A stretch of DNA of 64,000 bases from DASUPK01 sp963743575 (GTDB taxonomy: Bacteria; Actinomycetota; Thermoleophilia; Solirubrobacterales; 70-9): positions 1,488,001 through 1,552,000 of the forward strand of contig CAVUQC010000007.1 of NCBI GenBank assembly GCA_963743575.1. Reading direction: 5' to 3'. Under the pieces are notes generated by a model, which made no database searches, was not told the DNA's origin, and saw nothing but the letters and a program-made list of their open reading frames with translations. The position numbers and the translations under genes were made by a program. Shown piece after piece: positions 16,360 to 23,972 of this stretch. How positions within the stretch are numbered: position 1 is the first letter of the stretch; every line of letters starts with the position of its first letter.

Positions 16360-16691
16360 GCGAGCACCCACATCTCCTTGAAGGGCAGCGTCATGTGCCA
16401 CGTCGTCGTTATTCCCTTCGGCAACGCCGCCATGTCGCCGGTCTTGAGCTCCAGCGTGGGACCGTTTGAGATCTCGATTCGCGTCTCGCCCTCCAACACG
16501 ACCAGGACCTGGACTGCCGGAAGCGTCCATACCGCGTCCGGATTGCCCCCTGTCGCGAACCGGCTCAATCCGGCCCGTACTTCGCCGTTGTCAAACAGCG
16601 TGTGCTCCTCCGCGTCCCCGCCGATCTCGTCGTCCGGGTGGAAGTCGGTCGTCGACACGTTGGAAACGAAAACCCCGGGGTGAACCTCCAT
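16356..16691 (-). CDS. Cupin-domain protein
   Basis: This 111-residue single-domain cupin has the second-half pattern PAVQVLVVLEGETRIEIS followed by LELKTGDMAALPKGITTTWH, the characteristic G-(x)5-PxG-type turn with a final His. The first-half metal-binding His residues are weak: EEHTLFDNGEVRAGLSRFAT lies where HxHxnE would be expected. It may therefore bind metal poorly or serve as a small-molecule sensor. The substrate is unknown. It overlaps the convergent enoyl-CoA hydratase gene by 4 bases and its start is 155 bases from mfd. Confidence 0.8.
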   Translation of the reverse strand: MEVHPGVFVSNVSTTDFHPDDEIGGDAEEHTLFDNGEVRAGLSRFATGGNPDAVWTLPAVQVLVVLEGETRIEISNGPTLELKTGDMAALPKGITTTWHMTLPFKEMWVLA

Positions 16692-16784
16692 GGACTGCTC
16701 CTTTCGATCGCGTCGAGTCGATCCTCCGCCGACGTCACGCCGATTACAAGGCCGGGAATGCTCCGTCGCTAAGCTCGGTTGACG

Positions 16785-16827
16785 CCGGGCCTGTGCCCGG
16801 ATGTATGACCCGGATCGTCGATCCGGG
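16785..16827. promoter_or_regulatory. Two adjacent hairpins in the mfd leader
   Basis: The first hairpin is CCGGGC-CTGT-GCCCGG (16785-16800). The second is CCCGGATCG-T-CGATCCGGG (16809-16827), an almost perfect palindrome followed by CGTTTGTCGT. Both lie between the divergent cupin start and the mfd ATG at 16847. They could form an attenuator- or terminator-like leader or a dyad operator. Confidence 0.45.
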
Positions 16828-16846
16828 CGTTTGTCGTGCCCGAATC

Positions 16847-19800
16847 ATGAGCCTCAGACCTTTACTCGAGATCGCCGAGCAGAATGAGCGCCTCGCGGCG
16901 CTTCGCGCCGGCCTGGGCGCTGGGACCGTCGACGCGTATGTCTCGGGGTCGCTGCGCCCGTACCTGCTGTCCGCCCTGATCACCGGCGACGATGCGCCGT
17001 CCGGTCCGGTCCTGGTGGTCGCCGCCGACGACCGATCCGCCCGCGACCTCGCGGGCGATCTGAACGCCTTTCTCTCACCGCGCCCGGTCCACATCTACCC
17101 GTCGAGGGGGACCACCTTCGAGTCCCACCTCGATCCGCCCCCTCACCTCGCCGGCCTGAGGATCGCGGCGATGAACGCCATGGCCGATCCCTCCGCCGTG
17201 GTCGTGGCCAGCGCGATCGCCCTCGCCGAGAAGGTTCCGGACCCGAAGCTGCGGCCTGAGACGCTGGCGCTCCACAAGGGGGAGAGCGTCGACCTCGACG
17301 ACGTCACGCTTCTGCTCGCCGACGCCGGCTACGACCGGACCGACCAGGTCGAGGAGCGGGGCCAGTTCGCGGTGCGTGGCGGCATCCTCGACGTCTACCC
17401 GGCGACCGAGGAGCAGGCGATCCGGGTCGACCTGTTCGGGGACGAGATCGACGCGATGCGCCGCTTCTCGGTGTTCACCCAGCGCTCGCTCGGCGAGGCC
17501 GAGCGGGTCGAGCTGGCGCCGGCGGCTGAGCTCTCGGCGGAGCATCACGACGACGCGGATCCGGCCGACTTCCTGGCGCCGCTCGATCTCGTCCCGGCAG
17601 CGGCGCTGGTCGTGATCGCCGCCGCCGAGGAGATCCCGGCAGCGCTCCACGACCACTGGGAGGACGTGACCGCGTCCATCCTCGAGGAGGACGCTCGGCG
17701 CCTCTACGTTGATGTCGCAGAGCCGCTGCAGGCCCGGGCCGGACTCTCGTTCGGAGCGGACGCAGGCCAGGAGCATTCGTTCAGGGCGCAGAGGGCCGAG
17801 TTCCCGTCGCGCACGTTGGGGGAAGCGGAGGGGGAGCTCGAGAAGCTCACACGCTCCGGCTACCGGACCGTGGTCGCCTTCGAGGGCCTGGGCGAGGCGG
17901 AGCGAACGCGCTTCAACCTGAGCCGCGTCGACGTTTCCTTCCTCGGGGACAGGGCCCCGGAGGAGCCGGGCGTGAGCTTCGCAGAGGCACGCCTGAGGGA
18001 GGGGTTTTTGGCTCCGGAGCTGCAACTGGCGGTCATCCCACAGCGGCGCCTGGTGCACCGCCGCAAGGCCGCGGCCCCGGTCTCGGCGCGCGCCCGCCTG
18101 GCGGCCGCGATCGAGCTGCGGGTAGGCGACTTCGTGGTGCACGAGGACCACGGGATCGCGCGCTTCTCGGGGTTCGACACGAAGACCCTCGCCGGGGTGA
18201 CCCGCGACTACCTCGAGCTCGAGTACCGCGGCGGCGACCGGGTCTTCGCGCCGACTGACCAGCTCGCCCGGATCAGCCGCTACATCGGCGCCGAGGGCGA
18301 CGAGCCCTCCCTCTCGCCGCTGGGCGGCAAGCGCTGGGCGAACATGAAGTCCCGAGCCAGGCGTGCCGCGAGCGCGATGGCGGGCGAGTTGATCAACCTC
18401 TACGCAGAACGGCAGGTGCGGCAGGGCCACACCTTCCCCCCCGACGGCGAGATGCAGATGGAGTTCGAGGCGGCCTTCCCGTATCGGGAGACGGCGGACC
18501 AGATGGACGCGATCGACGCGGTCAAGGCGGACATGGAGACGGAGCGGCCGATGGATCGCCTGATCTGCGGCGACGTGGGCTACGGCAAGACCGAGATCGC
18601 CCTCCGCGCTGCCCACAAGGCGGTCGCCGACGGCAAGCAGGTGATGATGCTCGTCCCGACGACGATCCTCGCCCAGCAGCACTTCGGCACCTTTCGCGAG
18701 CGCTTTGCGGACACGGCCTTCAACGTCGAGATGGTCTCCAGGCTCCGCAAGCCTGCTGAGATCAAGGAAGCCGTGGAGCGCTTCGGTGCAGGCAAGGTTG
18801 ACATCCTGATCGGCACGCACCGGCTGCTCTCCAGGGACGTCCGCGGCAAGGACCTCGGCCTGCTGATCGTGGACGAGGAACAGCGCTTCGGCGTGAAACA
18901 GAAGGAGCTCCTTCGCCAGCTCAAGCTCAAGGTGGACGTCCTCTCGCTGTCCGCGACGCCGATCCCGCGCACCCTGCAGATGTCGCTCGCCGGACTGCGC
19001 GACATCTCCGTGATCGAGACGCCCCCCGAGGGGCGCCGGCCGGTCCGGACCCACGTCGGCCCCCACGACGAGGACCTGGTGAAGCGGGCGATCATGCGGG
19101 AGAAGGAGCGCTCAGGTCAGGTCTTCTTCCTCCACAACCGGATCGATTCCCTGCACGAGACGGCGGAGCGGCTGCGCGCCCTCTGCCCGGGTGTTCGCTT
19201 CGCCGAGGCACACGGCCAGATGGACGAGCTGGAGCTGGAGGCGACCATGCTCGCCTTCGTCCGCGGCGAGCACGACTGCCTGGTGGCGACGACGATCATC
19301 GAGTCGGGCCTCGACATCCCGAATGCGAACACGCTGCTGGTGGAGCGGGCCGACCAGCTCGGGCTGGCACAGGCGTACCAGATCAGAGGCCGGGTGGGCC
19401 GGAGCCGCGAACGCGCCTTCGCGTACCTGCTCTATCCATCCGCCGAGGCCCTCACCCAGGACGCCGCCGCGCGGCTCTCGACGCTGTCGGACAACACCGA
19501 GCTCGGCTCCGGCTTCCGCGTGGCCATGCGTGACCTCGAGATCCGGGGCGCCGGGAACCTCCTCGGGGACGAGCAGTCGGGCCACGTCGCCGCGGTCGGC
19601 TTCGAGCTCTATTGCCAGATGCTCGAGGACGCCGCCGAGGAGCTTCGCGCGGGGATCACGGAGCTGCCCGCCGAGCCGAGGGAGCCGGTCCGGATCGACG
19701 TGGACGTCGACGCCTACGTTCCGGCGGACTACATCCCCTTCGAGGCGGCCAAGATCGACGTCCACCGTCGGGTCGCGGCGGCCAGGGAGCCCGGCGAGCT

Positions 19801-20131
19801 GCGCGCTCTGCGAGAGGAGCTCGAGGACCGCTTCGGCCCGGTCCCCGAGTCGGTCTCCAACCTGCTCGACCTCCAGCGTGTCCGGATCGCGCTCGGCGAC
19901 GCCGGCGTTCGGAACGTCGAGTTCCGGGCCGGGCGCCTAAGGGTCTCTCCGATCGAGCTCGATTCCGAGCAGGTCGGCGCGCTCAACGAGCGCGTCCCCG
20001 AGGCGATCTACCAATGGCGAGAGCGGACGATCGCGGTCCCCGTGCCCGAGGAGGCGGGCGCGCGTCTCGGGGCGCTGCTGGCGCTCGTCGAGGGAATCGG
20101 CGCCGCCGTCGCAGCCTTAGCGCCGACTTAG
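16847..20131 (+). CDS. mfd: Transcription-repair coupling factor Mfd
   Basis: The protein has 1094 residues from the ATG at 16847 (MSLRPLLEIAEQNERL), the normal length for Mfd; the open frame extends upstream but is not family-like. N-terminal UvrB-homology modules include HIYPSRGTTFESHLDPP. The RNA polymerase-interaction domain is VGDFVVHEDHGIARFSGF. The helicase core has Walker A CGDVGYGKTE near residue 574, the DEEQ box IVDEEQRFGVKQKE near 676, and SATPIPRTLQMSLAG. The TRG region is QIRGRVGRSRERAFAYLLY with GNLLGDEQSGHVAAVGF. Mfd removes stalled RNA polymerase and recruits UvrA. Two hairpins precede the start. Confidence 0.97.
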   Translation: MSLRPLLEIAEQNERLAALRAGLGAGTVDAYVSGSLRPYLLSALITGDDAPSGPVLVVAADDRSARDLAGDLNAFLSPRPVHIYPSRGTTFESHLDPPPHLAGLRIAAMNAMADPSAVVVASAIALAEKVPDPKLRPETLALHKGESVDLDDVTLLLADAGYDRTDQVEERGQFAVRGGILDVYPATEEQAIRVDLFGDEIDAMRRFSVFTQRSLGEAERVELAPAAELSAEHHDDADPADFLAPLDLVPAAALVVIAAAEEIPAALHDHWEDVTASILEEDARRLYVDVAEPLQARAGLSFGADAGQEHSFRAQRAEFPSRTLGEAEGELEKLTRSGYRTVVAFEGLGEAERTRFNLSRVDVSFLGDRAPEEPGVSFAEARLREGFLAPELQLAVIPQRRLVHRRKAAAPVSARARLAAAIELRVGDFVVHEDHGIARFSGFDTKTLAGVTRDYLELEYRGGDRVFAPTDQLARISRYIGAEGDEPSLSPLGGKRWANMKSRARRAASAMAGELINLYAERQVRQGHTFPPDGEMQMEFEAAFPYRETADQMDAIDAVKADMETERPMDRLICGDVGYGKTEIALRAAHKAVADGKQVMMLVPTTILAQQHFGTFRERFADTAFNVEMVSRLRKPAEIKEAVERFGAGKVDILIGTHRLLSRDVRGKDLGLLIVDEEQRFGVKQKELLRQLKLKVDVLSLSATPIPRTLQMSLAGLRDISVIETPPEGRRPVRTHVGPHDEDLVKRAIMREKERSGQVFFLHNRIDSLHETAERLRALCPGVRFAEAHGQMDELELEATMLAFVRGEHDCLVATTIIESGLDIPNANTLLVERADQLGLAQAYQIRGRVGRSRERAFAYLLYPSAEALTQDAAARLSTLSDNTELGSGFRVAMRDLEIRGAGNLLGDEQSGHVAAVGFELYCQMLEDAAEELRAGITELPAEPREPVRIDVDVDAYVPADYIPFEAAKIDVHRRVAAAREPGELRALREELEDRFGPVPESVSNLLDLQRVRIALGDAGVRNVEFRAGRLRVSPIELDSEQVGALNERVPEAIYQWRERTIAVPVPEEAGARLGALLALVEGIGAAVAALAPT

Positions 20132-20157
20132 GTGATGACGGTTATGCTGCCGCCCCT

Positions 20158-21543
20158 GTGAAGAGCGGGTTCTTCTCGAAGCGCAATCTGGCGATCCTCT
20201 TCGGCGCCCTGCTGGTGCTGATGGTCGTGATCGTCGCGGTCGCCGTCGGCGTCGGCCATCCGAGCGTCCCCTCGGACGATGTCGCGGTGATCGATGACGC
20301 CAGCCTCAACGTCCCCGGTTTGGTCGAGGACGGGCACATCTCCAAGACGAACTTCAACCGCTTCCTGGTGCAGACCGCCAGGCAGAGCGGCTCCCAGACG
20401 ATCCCGCAGCCCAACAGCCCGCAGTACAAGCAGGTCAAGGACCAGGCGATGCAGACCGCCCTCCAGATCGCCTGGATCTCGGGCGAGGCGAGTCGCCAGG
20501 GCATCACCTTCACCGACACCGAGGTCCAGCAGTCGCTGCAGCAGATCAAGTCGCAGTTCAAGACTCAGGCCGAGTACGAGAAGGCGCGCGATCAGGCCGG
20601 CCTCACCGACGCCGACGTCCTGGAGCGGGCGAAGCTCCAGCTGATCCAGAACAAGATCCAGAGCAAGGTCCAGGACAGCGTGGGGACCGTCTCGAGCGAT
20701 GACGCCCACAAGTACTACGACGCCAACAAGAGCCAGTTCACCCAGCCGGCGAAGCGCACGATCCGGATCATCCAGAACAAGGACGCCCACCAGATCAACC
20801 TCGCCTACCAGGCGCTCCGCACGGACGACTCCGCCGCCAACTGGAAGAAGGTCGCGGCGCAGTACTCCACGGACCCGACCTCGAAGGACAAGGGCGGGCT
20901 GCGGACCGACGTCGTTCCCGGCTCGTTCCAGCAGCCGCTCGACGACGACATCTTCAAGGCGCCGCTGCAATCGATCCAGGGCCCGGTCGTGACCTCCACC
21001 GGCAATTTCGTCTTCGAGGTGGAATCGGCCACGCCCGAGAAGGTCACGGGCTTCGACGAGACCTCCGCCTCGACCAGCGGCGGCCCGGGCGGCAAGCTCG
21101 GCGACCAGATCAAGCAGCAGATCAAGAGCCAGCAGCAGCAGGAGGCGCTCACCGCATTCGGCCAGCACTTCCGGGACTACTGGACGAATCTGACCCAGTG
21201 CGCCAGTGACTACACCGTCTCGGGCTGCGACAACTTCAACAACGCCTCGCCGACCTGCGATCCGTCGAAGCTGGCGCCAGGCCAGCCTGGTCAGCCCAGC
21301 GGCGGTGGATGCCCGGCTCCGGTCTTCGCCTTCTGCCAGGAGGCCACGACTTCGAGCGGCGGCAGCACCGGTGGACAGCTGCAGTGCACCGGCGCAGGTC
21401 CCGCTCCGGGTGCGCCGGGCTCATTCAAGCCGTTCACATCCGTCGGAGGCGGCACCCCGCAGACCCCGCACCCAGCCGGTGCAGCCACCGCCGCCCCGGC
21501 GACGCCGAACCTCCAGGGCCTGACCGGCGCCGCCGGGCAATAG
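20158..21543 (+). CDS. SurA/PrsA-like membrane-anchored peptidyl-prolyl isomerase
   Basis: The protein has 461 residues from the GTG at 20158. Basic residues precede one N-terminal membrane helix (about 10-33), so it is anchored with the bulk outside. A SurA-N-like helical chaperone region (about 60-190) contains the Lys/Gln-rich TEVQQSLQQIKSQFKTQAEY. A parvulin-type rotamase region follows, with WKKVAAQYSTDPTSKDKGG and FQQPLDDDIFKAPLQSIQGP. A Cys-containing, Gly/Pro/Ala-rich tail of ~110 residues ends the protein; its even number of cysteines suggests disulphides. It is expected to help fold secreted proteins. It starts 26 bases after mfd and the mazG-like frame begins at its stop codon. Confidence 0.88.
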   Translation: MKSGFFSKRNLAILFGALLVLMVVIVAVAVGVGHPSVPSDDVAVIDDASLNVPGLVEDGHISKTNFNRFLVQTARQSGSQTIPQPNSPQYKQVKDQAMQTALQIAWISGEASRQGITFTDTEVQQSLQQIKSQFKTQAEYEKARDQAGLTDADVLERAKLQLIQNKIQSKVQDSVGTVSSDDAHKYYDANKSQFTQPAKRTIRIIQNKDAHQINLAYQALRTDDSAANWKKVAAQYSTDPTSKDKGGLRTDVVPGSFQQPLDDDIFKAPLQSIQGPVVTSTGNFVFEVESATPEKVTGFDETSASTSGGPGGKLGDQIKQQIKSQQQQEALTAFGQHFRDYWTNLTQCASDYTVSGCDNFNNASPTCDPSKLAPGQPGQPSGGGCPAPVFAFCQEATTSSGGSTGGQLQCTGAGPAPGAPGSFKPFTSVGGGTPQTPHPAGAATAAPATPNLQGLTGAAGQ

Positions 21544-22172
21544 CCACGCCGCCGTACCTGGAAGCCCTTCAGGACCTCGACGAGGTCACCCGGCGCCTGC
21601 GCCGCGAGTGCCCATGGGACCGCGAGCAGGATGCCCGCTCGATCGTCCCGCACACCGTCGAGGAGGCCTACGAGCTGGCCGACGCCGCCAGCCGTGACGA
21701 CACCGAGGCGATGGTGGACGAGCTGGGAGACGTGCTCTTCCAGGTCTTCTTCCTGTCTCTTCTCCTGGAGGAGAGGGAGAAGGGCGACCTGGCGGCCGTG
21801 GCCGAGTCATGTGCGGCGAAGCTGATCCGCCGCCATCCGCATGTCTACGGCGATCGTGATCTCGAGACGGCGGGCGAGGTCCTCACCCAGTGGGAGGACA
21901 TCAAGCGGGAGGTCGAGGGGCGGGGCGAGCCCTCCGAGCTCCCCGAGAACCTGCCCGCACTGCTCTACGCCCGGAAGGTGCTCCGCCGGATCGATCCCGA
22001 GGGCTCCGCCGCGGAGGAGAAGCCCGGCGGCCCCCAATCGGATGACGCGGCCAGGGCCGAGGCGGAACAGCTCGTCGGCACCCTCCTGATGGAGGCGGTT
22101 GCGGCCTCGCGGCGACTCGGTGTGGACCCCGAGCTCGCGCTCCGGCAGACGGCCCGTCGCCTTCTCGACTAG
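21540..22172 (+). CDS. mazG: MazG-family nucleoside triphosphate pyrophosphohydrolase (start unresolved)
   Basis: The family signatures are LRRECPWDREQDARSIVPHT followed by VEEAYELADAA, and VDELGDVLFQVFFLSLLLEE with the acidic EExxE/ExxD metal pattern. MazG hydrolyses NTPs and dNTPs to monophosphates. The domain begins at about 21555, but no ATG, GTG or TTG lies in frame between 21384 and the domain. The frame meets the preceding stop codon at ATA (21540-21542), which overlaps TAG. CTG at 21558 is another possibility, and canonical starts at 21309 (ATG) or 21384 (GTG) would add a Pro/Arg-rich leader read inside the previous gene. I give the position nearest the domain. Eno follows after 11 bases. 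Confidence 0.8.
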   Translation: MATPPYLEALQDLDEVTRRLRRECPWDREQDARSIVPHTVEEAYELADAASRDDTEAMVDELGDVLFQVFFLSLLLEEREKGDLAAVAESCAAKLIRRHPHVYGDRDLETAGEVLTQWEDIKREVEGRGEPSELPENLPALLYARKVLRRIDPEGSAAEEKPGGPQSDDAARAEAEQLVGTLLMEAVAASRRLGVDPELALRQTARRLLD

Positions 22173-22183
22173 CTTCCATTTCG

Positions 22184-23488
22184 ATGTCGACGATCGAGAC
22201 GGTTCACGGAAGGCAGGTGCTGGACTCGCGGGGGAACCCGACCGTGGAGGTCGAGGTGAAGCTCGAGTCCGGGGCGAGCGGCCTCGCGATCGTTCCGTCC
22301 GGGGCCTCGACGGGAGAGTTCGAGGCCGTCGAGCTGCGGGACGACGGGGACGAGTACGGCGGCAAGGCTGTCGGCAAGGCGGTCTCGCACGTCAACGGCG
22401 AGCTCGCCGAGCTCCTCAAGGGAGCCCGGGCCGCCGAGCAGTCGGCGCTCGACCGGACGATGATCGAGCTCGATGGCACCCCGAATAAGGGCCGCCTCGG
22501 CGCGAACGCCATCCTCGGAGCCTCGCTCGCTGTCGCAAAAGCCGCGGCGGCCGATGCCGGACAGCCCCTCTACGACTATTTCGCGGAGCTCTATGCGGCA
22601 ACGGGGGCCAAGGACGCCGGCGCGGGCGACCTCCTGCCAGTCCCGATGATGAACGTCCTGAACGGCGGGGCCCACGCGGACAACTCCGTGGACTTCCAGG
22701 AGTTCATGGTGGTCCCGGCCGGGGCAGACAGCTTCGCCGGGTGTCTGAGGACCGGCGCGGAGGTCTACCACGCGCTCAAGGGCATCCTCCACAAGAAGGG
22801 GCTCTCGACCGGCGGCGGCGACGAGGGAGGCTTCGCGCCGGACCTGGAGTCGAACATGGCGGCGCTCGACTTCCTGATCGATGCGATCGAGGAGGCGGGC
22901 TATGCGCCCGGGGTGGACGTGATGATCGCGCTCGATCCGGCGAGCAGCGAATTCTTCGAAGACGGCAATTACGTGCTCGAGCACGAGGGCCGGAGCCTGT
23001 CGGCAGCCGAGATGGCCGACTACTGGCACGACCTCCGCGCCCGCTTTCCGGTCGTCTCGATTGAGGACGGCATGGACGAGGAGGACTGGGACGGTTGGAA
23101 GGCGCTCACCGAGAAGATCGGCGACCTCTGTCAGCTGGTCGGGGATGACAACTTCGTCACCAATCCGGAGCGCCTGCGGCGTGGGATCGAGATGGGCGTC
23201 GCGAACTCGATCCTGGTGAAGCTGAACCAGATCGGCACGCTCACGGAGACCCTGGAGACCATCGGGATCGCGCGCGACGCCGGCTACACGACGGTGATCT
23301 CGCATCGCTCGGGCGAGACGGAGGACACGACGATCGCGGACCTGGCAGTGGGCACCCGCGCGGGCCAGATTAAGACCGGCGCCCCCTCGCGCTCAGATCG
23401 GGTGGCCAAGTACAACCGGCTGCTGCGGATCGAGGAGGAGCTGGGCGACCGAGCGAAGTTCCCGGGCTCCTCGGTTTTCGAGCGCTAG
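22184..23488 (+). CDS. eno: Enolase (phosphopyruvate hydratase)
   Basis: This 434-residue protein converts 2-phosphoglycerate to phosphoenolpyruvate in glycolysis. All hallmarks are present: ETVHGRQVLDSRGNPTVEVE at the N-terminus, NVLNGGAHADNSVDFQEFM, GDEGGFAPDLESN with the catalytic Glu, DPASSEFF, SIEDGMDEEDWDGW and GDDNFVTNP as metal ligands. The late catalytic Lys lies in ANSILVKLNQIGTLTE and the loop SHRSGETEDTTIADLAVG follows. It starts 11 bases after mazG, and a DivIC-like gene follows, an order common in Gram-positives. Confidence 0.98.
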   Translation: MSTIETVHGRQVLDSRGNPTVEVEVKLESGASGLAIVPSGASTGEFEAVELRDDGDEYGGKAVGKAVSHVNGELAELLKGARAAEQSALDRTMIELDGTPNKGRLGANAILGASLAVAKAAAADAGQPLYDYFAELYAATGAKDAGAGDLLPVPMMNVLNGGAHADNSVDFQEFMVVPAGADSFAGCLRTGAEVYHALKGILHKKGLSTGGGDEGGFAPDLESNMAALDFLIDAIEEAGYAPGVDVMIALDPASSEFFEDGNYVLEHEGRSLSAAEMADYWHDLRARFPVVSIEDGMDEEDWDGWKALTEKIGDLCQLVGDDNFVTNPERLRRGIEMGVANSILVKLNQIGTLTETLETIGIARDAGYTTVISHRSGETEDTTIADLAVGTRAGQIKTGAPSRSDRVAKYNRLLRIEEELGDRAKFPGSSVFER

Positions 23489-23527
23489 CCGGAAGGACAT
23501 TGCGGCCCCGGGCACGAATCAGGGGTC

Positions 23528-23875
23528 ATGAGCAGCAGGGCATACGCAGCGCCCAGGCGAGCCCCCCGCCGCCGCGTGCAGCGCCGGGCGGGGCCGAGCC
23601 GGATCCGCTGGGACCGCGTCGGGCGGATCGCCCTCGTGCTCGTCCTCTTCGGGGTGATGGTCTCCTACCTGAACCCGCTGGTGAATCTGCTGCAGGCGTG
23701 GCAGGGGTCGAAGTCGAGCGACCAGGAGCTCGTCCGGCTCAAGCAGGAGAAGGTCGATCTGACCAACCAGCTGCGGGACGCCTCCAGTCCCGCATCCCTC
23801 GAGCGCGAGGCGCGCCGGCTGGGCATGGTCAAGCCCGGCGAGCACGCGTACGTGGTCAAGGGTCTCGGCAACTGA
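23528..23875 (+). CDS. DivIC/FtsB-like septum formation initiator protein
   Basis: The protein has 115 residues: an Arg-rich cytoplasmic N-terminus (about 1-32), one membrane helix (about 33-55, ALVLVLFGVMVSYLNPLV), then a coiled-coil outside segment (QELVRLKQEKVDLTNQLRD). The ending EREARRLGMVKPGEHAYVV matches the conserved ExxARxxxgmvkPGE signature of DivIC/FtsB proteins. These bind FtsL and FtsQ in the division complex. The position directly after eno is the standard Gram-positive location, which strengthens the call. Confidence 0.9.
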   Translation: MSSRAYAAPRRAPRRRVQRRAGPSRIRWDRVGRIALVLVLFGVMVSYLNPLVNLLQAWQGSKSSDQELVRLKQEKVDLTNQLRDASSPASLEREARRLGMVKPGEHAYVVKGLGN

Positions 23876-23972
23876 GCGGCTGAACCACGGTTAAGCGCCA
23901 CAGTTATGATCCCCGCTCGCGCGCGCGGCATTGTGCCTGTGCGCGTTTTCTGTGATTTGAGCGAATGAGCCG

